Source of the DNA: Desulfobacterales bacterium
GTDB lineage: Bacteria; Desulfobacterota; Desulfobacteria; Desulfobacterales; C00003060
Direction of reading: 5' to 3'
DNA length: 12,205 nucleotides
Assembly (NCBI GenBank): GCA_030629475.1
Contig: DAOVOU010000025.1
Span: 1-12,205 of the forward strand
Shown: positions 5,580-12,205 of the stretch, piece after piece
Layout: every line of letters begins with the position of its first letter
How positions within the stretch are numbered: position 1 is the first letter of the stretch
Notes under the pieces: generated by a model
Told to the model about the DNA's origin: nothing
What the model saw: only the letters and a program-made list of their open reading frames with translations
Database searches by the model: none
Translations under genes and position numbers: made by a program

Positions 5580-6362
5580 ATGAATACGGACGAGAATGCC
5601 AAGGATGATCGGGCATCTGCCGGGGATGACTCCGGCGGACAAACCCCGGAGATGGAAGAAATCATTGATCTTGTGGACGAGATCCCCCCGGATGATAACA
5701 CCGGTCAGGTGGAACAGGCCCGAGAGACTGAGTCCAAGACAGAAGAAGACGAGGAAGAGCTGATTGAGTTGACGGACATGGTTGAGGAAAGCTCGTCCGA
5801 GGCCCAAATTGGTGACACAACGCTTCAAGGGGGAGCAGAGGAGATCCTCGAACCGGAGGGGGAACAGGGGCCTGAAGAGGAAGAACCTATTGAACTAACA
5901 GACGAAGTAGTCCCTGAGGTCGATTCTGCACAAGAACAAGAAGAGGGTGAGGAAGAACTTATTGAACTAACAGACGAAGTGGTTCCTGAGGCTGATTCTG
6001 CACAAGAACAAGAAGAGGCTATTGAACTGGGCGATTTGGCTGAGGAGGTGGGTTTTGAGGAGGAGCTGGAAGATGTAGACTTTGCCATACTTGAAGAGGC
6101 CGAGCAGCCGCTTGTCGATACAGTCGAGACCGAACTGGAAGCTGAAGATCGGTCTGAATCAGGATTGGAGCAAGGTGTACCAGAACCGGTGGGTGGGGGA
6201 TTGGAACAGGCGGTACTTGAAAAGCTTTCCGATGAAAAGCTGGAGGAGATCATCACAAGCGTTGTAAAACAAACCATAGAGGGGAAGGTTGAGCGCATAC
6301 TCCTTGAAGCCGCCGAGGCAGCTATTGCCAAGGAAATAGAGAGACTCAAACAAGCCCTTTGA
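5580..6362 (+). CDS. Highly acidic IELTDEV-repeat protein with helical C-terminal domain
   Basis: I cannot assign a function. Residues 1-200 are extremely rich in Glu and Asp and built on a recurring motif: IDLVDEIP, LIELTDMVE, PIELTDEVVPE, LIELTDEVVPE, AIELGDLAEEV. Two 24-residue units are nearly identical. The last 53 residues (208-260) change character to an amphipathic helical domain with balanced charge (LEKLSDEKLEEIITSVV onward), ending in EIERLKQAL. That layout, a long acidic disordered region plus short conserved C-terminal helices, recalls polar hub proteins such as PopZ, but this is only an analogy of design. AAGGAG (5567-5572) lies 7 nt before the ATG. It has its own promoter and terminator and appears monocistronic. 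Confidence 0.85.
   Translation: MNTDENAKDDRASAGDDSGGQTPEMEEIIDLVDEIPPDDNTGQVEQARETESKTEEDEEELIELTDMVEESSSEAQIGDTTLQGGAEEILEPEGEQGPEEEEPIELTDEVVPEVDSAQEQEEGEEELIELTDEVVPEADSAQEQEEAIELGDLAEEVGFEEELEDVDFAILEEAEQPLVDTVETELEAEDRSESGLEQGVPEPVGGGLEQAVLEKLSDEKLEEIITSVVKQTIEGKVERILLEAAEAAIAKEIERLKQAL
5889..6018 (+). repeat. 72-bp tandem coding repeat in the acidic protein gene
   Basis: The 58 nt at 5889-5946 recur at 5961-6018 with 4 differences, giving a unit of 72 nt or 24 codons. A third copy starts at 6021 but diverges after ATTGAACT. Copy number probably varies between strains. Confidence 0.85.
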
Positions 6363-6409
6363 GAACTGAACAGGGCGAGTCCGAACTTGATAGTATAGGG
6401 AATTTCGTT

Positions 6410-6435
6410 GGGGGTTAAGCGATTAATCCCCTTTT
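6410..6435 (+). terminator. Intrinsic terminator after the acidic protein gene
   Basis: GGGGGTTAA (6410-6418) pairs with TTAATCCCC (6423-6431) around a GCGA tetraloop, with one G-U pair, then TTTT (6432-6435) and another T-run shortly after. It lies 48 nt after the stop and separates this gene from valS. Confidence 0.8.
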
Positions 6436-6470
6436 CAATTTTGGGAAGAACTTAGGGGCTTCGCCCGAAT

Positions 6471-6510
6471 TGGAGTGATGGAGTATTGGAGTGATGGAGT
6501 ACTGGAGTGG
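6471..6510. repeat. 16-bp minisatellite of TGGAGT units upstream of valS
   Basis: TGGAGTGATGGAGTAT (6471-6486) is followed by the same unit ending in C (6487-6502) and half a unit. It is a G-for-A variant of the TGGAATGATGG units at 889-920 and 12120. A small GGGC-TTC-GCCC hairpin (6456-6466) precedes it. Confidence 0.8.
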
Positions 6511-6512
6511 GC

Positions 6513-6518
6513 TATAAT
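6513..6518 (+). promoter_or_regulatory. Candidate -10 element for valS
   Basis: A perfect TATAAT sits 37 nt before the valS ATG and directly after the TGGAGT repeat. No good -35 lies at 16-18 nt; TTGGAG at 6486-6491 is 21 nt away. If used, the repeat supplies the -35 region and its copy number would alter the promoter. Confidence 0.4.
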
Positions 6519-6554
6519 TTCAATGGGTTGTACAAAGTCTGAGAGTTGAATCAA

Positions 6555-9248
6555 ATGAGTTCACACTTACTCAAGAAAGGTTATGAACCTAAGGAAGTGG
6601 AAAGACGGTGGTACGCGTATTGGGAAAAGGAAGGCCTTTTTGCAGCCGAGGACGTGAGTGACAAAGAACCCTTCTCGATTGTCATCCCTCCACCCAATGT
6701 GACTGGTGTGCTTCACATGGGCCACGCCCATAACAACACCTTGCAGGATATCCTCTGTCGTTACCGTCGCATGCAGGGCTATAACGTGCTGTGGATGCCG
6801 GGTACTGACCATGCAGGGATTGCTACCCAGAATGTGGTGGAAAAGGGGCTCGTCAGAGAAGGGAAAAACCGCCACAGCCTGGGGCGCGAAGAATTTGTCA
6901 AACGGGCCTGGCAGTGGCGGGAGGAATACGGTGGCCTGATCATAGAACAGTTGAAGCGCCTGGGGGCTTCGTGCGATTGGGATCGGGAGCGCTTTACCAT
7001 GGACGAGGGTCTCTCTAAAGCCGTGAGGACTGTGTTTGTCAAGCTCTATGAACAAGGCTTAATTTATCGGGGAGATTACATTATCAACTGGTGTCCTCGT
7101 TGTCGAACCGCTCTGTCAGACTTAGAAGTGGAACATGAGGACCACAACGGACACCTGTATTATATCAGGTATCCGTTTGAAAAAGGAAAAGGCGGGATTG
7201 TTGTAGCCACCACACGCCCTGAGACCATGCTCGGAGATGCTGCCGTAGCGGTAAATCCCAACGATAAGCGGTACGGCGGACCGGAATGGAAAACTGTGAT
7301 ACTACCCCTGATGAACCGAAGAATTCCCATCATCTTTGACGAATATGTGGATATGAGATTTGGGACCGGTGCACTGAAGATTACGCCTGCCCACGATCCC
7401 CATGACTTTGAAATCGGTCTGCGACATAACCTTGAACCTATCAAGGTGATTGACGAAGACGGCCGTATGAATGAACAAGCAGGTCGTTTCCAGGGAAAAG
7501 ATCGGTTTGAATGTCGAGAGGAAGTCGTTGAGGCCCTCAGTGAGGAAGGCCTTCTGGAGAAGGTGGAGCCCTACCAGCACAGTGTTGGACACTGCTATCG
7601 GTGTAAAACAACTATAGAGCCGTATCTTTCCAGGCAGTGGTTTGTTAAGGTCAAACCCCTGGCAGAAAAGGCGGTTGTTGCAGTCGAGACAGGTGCCACC
7701 CGAATCATACCAGATACGTGGACCAAGACGTATTTTGAGTGGATGAACAATATCAAGGACTGGTGCATCTCCCGGCAAATATGGTGGGGGCACCGTATCC
7801 CGGCCTGGACGTGTGAGAACTGCGGTGAGCTGATTGTAGCCATGGAGCGCCCCACGGTGTGCCCTGCCTGTGAGGGTAGCGCCCTTGTTCAGGAGACTGA
7901 CGTCCTGGACACCTGGTTCAGCTCAGCACTCTGGCCCTTTTCCACTATGGGTTGGCCCGATGATCCTCAAACCCTGAAGACCTTTTACCCTACGTCTGTC
8001 CTGGTCACCGGCTTTGACATCCTATTTTTCTGGGTCGCCCGAATGATGATGATGGGACTCCACTTCATGAAAGAGGTCCCGTTCAGGGATGTCTATATCC
8101 ATGCCCTGGTCCGGGATGCTGAGGGCAAGAAAATGAGCAAGTCAACGGGGAATGTGATTGATCCCCTGTATGTGATTGACGAGTTTGGCACAGATGCCTT
8201 CAGGTTCACCTTAGCTGCCTTCGCGGCCCAGGGACGGGACATAAAGCTGTCCGAAAAACGCATACAAGGTTACCGTCACTTCATCAACAAACTCTGGAAC
8301 GCTTCACGTTTTTCCCTCATGCACTTGTCAGATTTTGAGCCTGATGAGTCCGGGCAGGATGCCCAAGACCTTTCACTGGCAGACAGGTGGATTCTAAGCC
8401 GGCTTAACGGGGTGGTGGAGACTGTGACAAAGAGCCTTGACGAGTACAGATTTAACGAGGCCGCAAGTGCCCTTTACCAGTTTGTGTGGCATGAGCTCTG
8501 TGATTGGTACCTTGAAATAATCAAGCCTCTTCTTTACGGGACTGTTACTTTGTCTGATGGGACAACAAAGACGAGTTCTCCCCGGTACGTGACGACCCGA
8601 TTTGTCCTTTGGTCGGCCCTAAACGAAACCCTGCGTCTGCTTCACCCCTTTATTCCGTTTGTTACTGAGGAGATCTGGGATAAGCTCCCCGGCACCGAAG
8701 GCTCCATCATGAAGGCGGAGTTTCCGACCACCTCCGATGCGCGCGATGACCGTGAGGCTGAAGAGGCCATGGAGGTGCTCACAGGCGTGGTGAGCGGAAT
8801 ACGCAATATCAGGGGCGAGATGAACGTGCTGCCTTCCTTATTTGTGGAGGCCGCGGTTCAGAGCCCGGACAAAGGGGAACGAGAGTTGCTTGAGCGACAC
8901 AGAGATATGATTGTCAACCTGTGCAGGTTAAAGAGCTTGCAGGTAACGCCACCGGATAAGCGGCCTGCTTCATCTGCAACATCGGTTTTTGGCAATTGCA
9001 CCATATTTGTCTCCTTGAAGGGCGTCATTGACTTCGAACTCGAGCAGGGGCGTCTGAACAAAGAGATTGCCAAAATTATGAAGGAACTCGATGGGATAGG
9101 TAAAAAGCTGAGCAACAAAGATTTCTTGCAGAAGGCTCCGCAAGAGGTGGTTGAAAAGGTGCGTGAAAAGGGGGAAGGACTTGCGGAAAAGAGAAACAGA
9201 CTCGAGGAAAATTTAGGGAAAGTTAGCCAACTGGCCGGCAATTCGTGA
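6555..9248 (+). CDS. valS: Valyl-tRNA synthetase
   Basis: ValS charges tRNA-Val with valine and edits mischarged threonine. The 897-residue class I synthetase has PPPNVTGVLHMGH with the HIGH-type motif at 54-57 and KMSKS at 526-530. TTRPETMLGDAAVAV, NDKRY and TPAHDPHDF in the editing (CP1) domain are typical, as is LDTWFSSALWPFSTMGWP. Cysteine pairs at 180/183 and 347/350 and a C420/C423-C436/C439 cluster are likely zinc knuckles. The C-terminal 60 residues are the usual charged coiled coil that contacts tRNA. ATG 6555 is preferred over the in-frame TTG at 6546; GAGAG (6541-6545) is a modest ribosome site 9 nt upstream. nadC begins at or just past its stop codon, so the two are co-transcribed. 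Confidence 0.98.
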   Translation: MSSHLLKKGYEPKEVERRWYAYWEKEGLFAAEDVSDKEPFSIVIPPPNVTGVLHMGHAHNNTLQDILCRYRRMQGYNVLWMPGTDHAGIATQNVVEKGLVREGKNRHSLGREEFVKRAWQWREEYGGLIIEQLKRLGASCDWDRERFTMDEGLSKAVRTVFVKLYEQGLIYRGDYIINWCPRCRTALSDLEVEHEDHNGHLYYIRYPFEKGKGGIVVATTRPETMLGDAAVAVNPNDKRYGGPEWKTVILPLMNRRIPIIFDEYVDMRFGTGALKITPAHDPHDFEIGLRHNLEPIKVIDEDGRMNEQAGRFQGKDRFECREEVVEALSEEGLLEKVEPYQHSVGHCYRCKTTIEPYLSRQWFVKVKPLAEKAVVAVETGATRIIPDTWTKTYFEWMNNIKDWCISRQIWWGHRIPAWTCENCGELIVAMERPTVCPACEGSALVQETDVLDTWFSSALWPFSTMGWPDDPQTLKTFYPTSVLVTGFDILFFWVARMMMMGLHFMKEVPFRDVYIHALVRDAEGKKMSKSTGNVIDPLYVIDEFGTDAFRFTLAAFAAQGRDIKLSEKRIQGYRHFINKLWNASRFSLMHLSDFEPDESGQDAQDLSLADRWILSRLNGVVETVTKSLDEYRFNEAASALYQFVWHELCDWYLEIIKPLLYGTVTLSDGTTKTSSPRYVTTRFVLWSALNETLRLLHPFIPFVTEEIWDKLPGTEGSIMKAEFPTTSDARDDREAEEAMEVLTGVVSGIRNIRGEMNVLPSLFVEAAVQSPDKGERELLERHRDMIVNLCRLKSLQVTPPDKRPASSATSVFGNCTIFVSLKGVIDFELEQGRLNKEIAKIMKELDGIGKKLSNKDFLQKAPQEVVEKVREKGEGLAEKRNRLEENLGKVSQLAGNS

Positions 9249-9265
9249 ATCGAACAACAAAACCC

Positions 9266-10093
9266 ATGTTCAAGAATGAAAAACTGATTCGTCTGGCCCT
9301 TGAAGAAGACATTGGGCCCGGAGATGTCACGACCGAGGCACTGATCGAGCCAGACCGCGTGGCACGGGCAGTGATTGTTGCCAAAGAGTCCCTGGTCCTG
9401 GCTGGGTTGCAGGTGGCCCGGGAGGTCTTTGCCACTCTTGACCCTGCCATGAGTTTTGAGACCAGCTTTCAGGATGGTGACCGGGCAGGAAGCGGGGATG
9501 AAATCCTGACGGCGTACGGCAAACTTCAGGCCTTGCTGACGGGGGAACGGACAGCCCTTAATTTTGTTCAGCGGCTCTCGGGGATTGCAACCCTTACCCG
9601 GCAATACGTGGATCGGGTTGCAGGATCTAACGTGCGGCTGACCGATACCCGTAAGACCATCCCGGGGTGGCGCAGGCTGGAAAAGTATGCGGTAAAGATC
9701 GGAGGGGCCTACAACCATCGTTTTGGGCTTTATGACGGCATCTTGATCAAAGACAACCACATTGTGGCGTGCGGCGGTATCAGCGAGGCGGTGGCCGGGG
9801 TTCGGAACAACCGACCGCATCTCTTGCGAATAGAGGTGGAAGTATCAGACATAAACCAAGTGAAAGAAGCTCTTGAAAACGGCGTGGATATCATTATGCT
9901 TGACAACATGGACCTAAACGATATACACGAAGCTGTCCGACTTTTGGACGGCAGGGCCCTGGTCGAGGTCTCGGGAGGTGTTACTCTGGACACTTTGCCT
10001 GAGATCGCCAATACCGGGGTTGACATCATTTCCATAGGCGCACTGACCCACTCGGCAAGGGCCGTGGACATCAGCATGCGCGTGCTTGTTTGA
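9266..10093 (+). CDS. nadC: Nicotinate-nucleotide pyrophosphorylase (quinolinate phosphoribosyltransferase)
   Basis: NadC converts quinolinate and PRPP to nicotinate mononucleotide, CO2 and pyrophosphate in de novo NAD synthesis. Seen are EDIGPGDVTT (14-23), ERTALNFVQRLSGIAT (94-109), LTDTRKT (125-131), KYAVKIGGAYNHR (140-152) and IKDNHI (161-166), which line the quinolinate and PRPP sites. The later IMLDNMD and EVSGGV loops of the barrel are also present. From ATG 9266 it has 275 residues, normal for the family. An in-frame GTG at 9245 overlaps the valS stop (GTGA) and adds seven residues, so translational coupling is possible; neither start has a clear ribosome site. nadA and nadB are not in the window. 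Confidence 0.97.
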   Translation: MFKNEKLIRLALEEDIGPGDVTTEALIEPDRVARAVIVAKESLVLAGLQVAREVFATLDPAMSFETSFQDGDRAGSGDEILTAYGKLQALLTGERTALNFVQRLSGIATLTRQYVDRVAGSNVRLTDTRKTIPGWRRLEKYAVKIGGAYNHRFGLYDGILIKDNHIVACGGISEAVAGVRNNRPHLLRIEVEVSDINQVKEALENGVDIIMLDNMDLNDIHEAVRLLDGRALVEVSGGVTLDTLPEIANTGVDIISIGALTHSARAVDISMRVLV

Positions 10094-10139
10094 CGGTGAA
10101 CTCTGAACCTGTGAACGCTTACTGATAGAGGACGGTCCG

Positions 10140-11183
10140 ATGAGATTTTGTGCAGTTGAATATGCAGTTCCCACCAAGCTTGTAACCAACACCGAAATTA
10201 TTCAGGAGATCATTTTTAGGAGTACACGTTATTTGACACAGAAGGCATTGGATTTGCTTGCATTCAGGCTCGACGAACTGTTCAAAAAGGCAGTCACAGA
10301 GGTGCGGTATCACCGGGCCAAGAACGAACGGGCGATCCAGTTTGGCATTGAAGCGGGCAAGAAGGCATTGGCGTCAGCCAACATGTCTCCAAAGGACATT
10401 GATCTGTTGATCTATGTGGGTGTCGGGAGAGGCTATATTGAGCCGGCAACTGCCAATGTTTTTCAGAAAATACTTAAGCTAAACAAAGCCACGTGCTTTG
10501 ACATATTGGATGCCTGTGCAAGCTGGCTCAGGGCGATTCATGTAGCCCATTCTTTTATCAAGACCGGGATGTACAAGAACGTAATGATTTTGAACTGTGA
10601 GTTTAACTTCCGGGAGTATGCCGATTTTGAGTTCAAGTCGGTCAAGGATATTGAATTCAATTTCCCTACATTTACGATCGGAGAGGCCGCAACCGCCACT
10701 ATTGTCAGCGATTCAGAGGGAGATGACGAGTACTACGCCTCCTTCAGGACATGGGGAGATCAGCATACGCTGTGCAAGATACCACTGCCGCATTTTAGCG
10801 AGTACAGCGACGGCGAGCTAAGGAAGGAAATTAAACCCCTCAGGTTCTTCTCTTACGGGGAAAAGATTTTTAGATTTTGTTTTTCGAAGTTGTGTAAGCA
10901 TTACCGAGAAGACGCTGTACTGAAAAGTTTTAAGCACGAGATCGTTTTCAGCCATGCCGCAAGTGATGCTATGAGCGAAAGAGTGATCCAATCGTGCAAG
11001 CTTGGCGAAGAGAAAGGTTACAATACTCACAAGCGATTCGGAAATACGGTCTCTGCATCAGTGCCACTGGCCATGGCTTGCGCCGTGAAAGAGGGGAAGT
11101 TAAAGAATAACACCAATGTCCTCATCGGCTTTGGCTCCGCAGGTGTCTCCACAGCATGGTGTAAGTTCAAGTTTCTAACCTGA
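10140..11183 (+). CDS. Beta-ketoacyl-ACP synthase III-like (thiolase-fold) enzyme
   Basis: The 347-residue protein has the thiolase fold of FabH-type condensing enzymes. The Cys-His-Asn triad is intact: C126 in ILDACASW, H272 in VFSHAASDA and N302 in KRFGNTVSASVPLAM. The flanks differ from housekeeping FabH: ACASW instead of AACSGF, and HAASD instead of HQAN. An unusual segment rich in Phe, Asp and Glu lies at about 154-180. It is therefore probably a specialised KAS III, acting in secondary or modified lipid synthesis, and not the main FabH; the substrate cannot be told. GAGGA (10128-10132) lies 7 nt before the ATG, 46 nt after nadC, so it may be the third gene of the valS transcript. It looks more AT-rich than nadC. 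Its last 9 nt overlap the end of proC. Confidence 0.85.
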   Translation: MRFCAVEYAVPTKLVTNTEIIQEIIFRSTRYLTQKALDLLAFRLDELFKKAVTEVRYHRAKNERAIQFGIEAGKKALASANMSPKDIDLLIYVGVGRGYIEPATANVFQKILKLNKATCFDILDACASWLRAIHVAHSFIKTGMYKNVMILNCEFNFREYADFEFKSVKDIEFNFPTFTIGEAATATIVSDSEGDDEYYASFRTWGDQHTLCKIPLPHFSEYSDGELRKEIKPLRFFSYGEKIFRFCFSKLCKHYREDAVLKSFKHEIVFSHAASDAMSERVIQSCKLGEEKGYNTHKRFGNTVSASVPLAMACAVKEGKLKNNTNVLIGFGSAGVSTAWCKFKFLT

Positions 11184-12032
11184 TCCACTCAACTCCTCAG
11201 ACCGCTGGGCCGCAGCTCGAACGGCCTCCATGAGATGCTCCTTCACCCGGTGGCTTTCGAGCACCCTGAATGCTGCTTCAGTGGTTCCGCCTCTCGATGT
11301 TACCTTCTTTCGAAGCGAGGCTGCAGCCTCGCCGGTCTCTTCTAAGAGTCTTACCGATCCCTTGATGGTCTCAAGAGTTAGCTTGAGGGCGCGGGAGGGT
11401 CTGAGTCCAAGCCCGGCCCCGGCTTCCACCAGCGACTCTACAACGTAGAAGATGTAAGCGGGTCCTGAACCGCTCAGGGCAGTCACCGCATCCAGGTCTT
11501 CCTCGTCAAATTCAATCACCTTTCCAATGGCTTCCAGGATTGTCCGGGCCTGGCTTAGATCGGTCTCCTTTGCATAGCGGTTGCCGCTCATGCCGGCCAT
11601 ACCGGCCAGGACCAGGGCTGGCGTGTTGGGCATGACACGTACAACGGGAAGAAGTCCCTTTGAATCCTCATCCAGTGGTGTGTATAGGTGCCCTTCGATC
11701 CTTTTTATGGGAAAACCGGCGGCAATGGAGATGATAAGCTTTACCCCCTTTATCGTGCCTGGAAAAGTGCTGGCAAGACCCTGCAGGACCTCATCCATAT
11801 GCTGGGGCTTGACCGCCAGAATGACAATATCGACCTGGTCAAAAAGCTCTATATTGTCTTGAGTGGTATTGATTTTATACGTGTCTTTCAGTTGGCGCAG
11901 CCGCGCACTTCGCACATCAGAGGCCCAGATCTGTGCGGATATACACAGCCCCGATTTTATGAGACCATTGATGATGGCCTCTCCCATATTTCCCGCACCT
12001 ATAAGACCGACCTTTTTGTCGAGCTTTTTCAT
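11175..12032 (-). CDS. proC: Pyrroline-5-carboxylate reductase
   Basis: ProC reduces 1-pyrroline-5-carboxylate to proline with NAD(P)H, the last step of proline synthesis. The 285-residue protein has the dinucleotide-binding GLIGAGNMG (G12, G14, G17), AVKPQ (73-77), VRVMPNTPA (131-139) and the dimerisation and substrate-binding block DAVTALSGSGPAY (181-193). GGTTEAA near the C-terminus is also conserved. Length is slightly above the usual 265-275. The start is clear: AGGAGG (12038-12043) lies 5 nt upstream of the ATG. It is transcribed towards the KAS III-like gene, and the two stop codons overlap tail to tail. The composite repeat at 12051 lies immediately upstream and may contain or replace its promoter. 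Confidence 0.97.
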   Translation of the reverse strand: MKKLDKKVGLIGAGNMGEAIINGLIKSGLCISAQIWASDVRSARLRQLKDTYKINTTQDNIELFDQVDIVILAVKPQHMDEVLQGLASTFPGTIKGVKLIISIAAGFPIKRIEGHLYTPLDEDSKGLLPVVRVMPNTPALVLAGMAGMSGNRYAKETDLSQARTILEAIGKVIEFDEEDLDAVTALSGSGPAYIFYVVESLVEAGAGLGLRPSRALKLTLETIKGSVRLLEETGEAAASLRKKVTSRGGTTEAAFRVLESHRVKEHLMEAVRAAAQRSEELSGSG

Positions 12033-12050
12033 AACGCCCTCCTAATATGA

Positions 12051-12129
12051 ACGTCTCGGAATTTCTACAACCCGTTGTAATCACTGATCTTTAAGTGGCG
12101 CTTTTCTGGGCCATCAGTATGGAATGATG
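12051..12129. repeat. Composite repeat module, copy 2
   Basis: This is homologous to 821-904: the first 22 nt are identical, followed by the GGCGC block (12097-12101) and TATGGAATGATG (12118-12129). This copy contains a perfect small palindrome, TACAAC (12066-12071) and GTTGTA (12074-12079), that is degraded in copy 1. It ends directly at the CCTGCCC hairpin. Confidence 0.75.
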
Positions 12130-12195
12130 CCTGCCCGCCATTGCCATGCACGCTGGCATTAAAACCGTATGCTGTACCAGGCGATGGCAGGCGGG
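12130..12195. repeat. REP-like hairpin at the right edge
   Basis: A left arm CCTGCCCGCCATTGCCA (12130-12146) and a right arm GGCGATGGCAGGCGGG (12180-12195) of the family seen at 20-284 enclose 33 nt. CTGTACC before the right arm is also shared with the copy at 105-111. The element may continue beyond the window. Confidence 0.8.
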
Positions 12196-12205
12196 GAATA
12201 GTGGA

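Noticed and set aside
5825..6349. 174-residue serine-rich minus-strand ORF
   Set aside because: It is the antisense of the Glu/Asp-rich coding repeats; Ser runs are expected from GAG/GAA/GAT complements.
6540..6560. T-box or other riboswitch in the valS leader
   Set aside because: The 180-nt gap contains only a terminator of the previous gene, a small hairpin and the TGGAGT repeat; no T-box sequence or specifier stem was seen.
8858..9820. 320-residue minus-strand ORF
   Set aside because: It runs antisense across the end of valS and most of nadC, both of which have full family motifs.

Overview
This window is about 50% GC and looks like chromosomal DNA of a deltaproteobacterial lineage (Desulfobacterota). 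That assignment is an inference. It rests on the gene styles (a HU family member with the YTGRNPKTGEP signature, a PilZ protein with a short helical N-terminus, an acidic protein built on IELTDEV repeats, a zinc-ribbon/TPR/aspartic-protease protein) and on several families of short dispersed repeats. No marker gene present settles the taxon.

Layout. Positions 1-300 hold a cluster of REP-like half-palindromes and no gene. From about 815 down to 380, on the minus strand, lies the most striking unit: a sigma-28 (FliA)-type promoter, a cyclic-di-GMP-I (GEMM-I) riboswitch, an intrinsic terminator, a strong ribosome binding site and an acidic 77-residue protein of unknown function. Positions 821-1141 hold dispersed and inverted repeats. 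On the plus strand, 1188-3430 encodes a membrane-anchored zinc-ribbon/TPR/retropepsin-like protein, the N-terminal half of a HU/IHF protein, a 31-codon ORF, a PilZ c-di-GMP-binding protein, and then the missing C-terminal half of a HU protein. The HU gene therefore appears split around the PilZ segment. tRNA-Phe and rsmE follow on the minus strand.

From 4446 the plus strand carries a dGTPase-family HD phosphohydrolase, the acidic repeat protein with a helical C-terminal domain, a terminator, a TGGAGT minisatellite, valS, nadC (abutting or overlapping valS) and a divergent ketoacyl-ACP synthase III-like enzyme. The last gene ends tail to tail, with a 9-nt overlap, against proC on the minus strand. 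Just upstream of proC the repeat module seen at 821 recurs (12051-12195), again in front of a minus-strand transcription unit.

Functionally, most of the window is housekeeping: translation (valS, tRNA-Phe, rsmE), NAD synthesis (nadC), proline synthesis (proC) and nucleotide metabolism (dGTPase). The theme that stands out is c-di-GMP signalling. One small gene appears to sit under both a motility sigma factor and a c-di-GMP riboswitch, and a PilZ effector is encoded 2.2 kb away.
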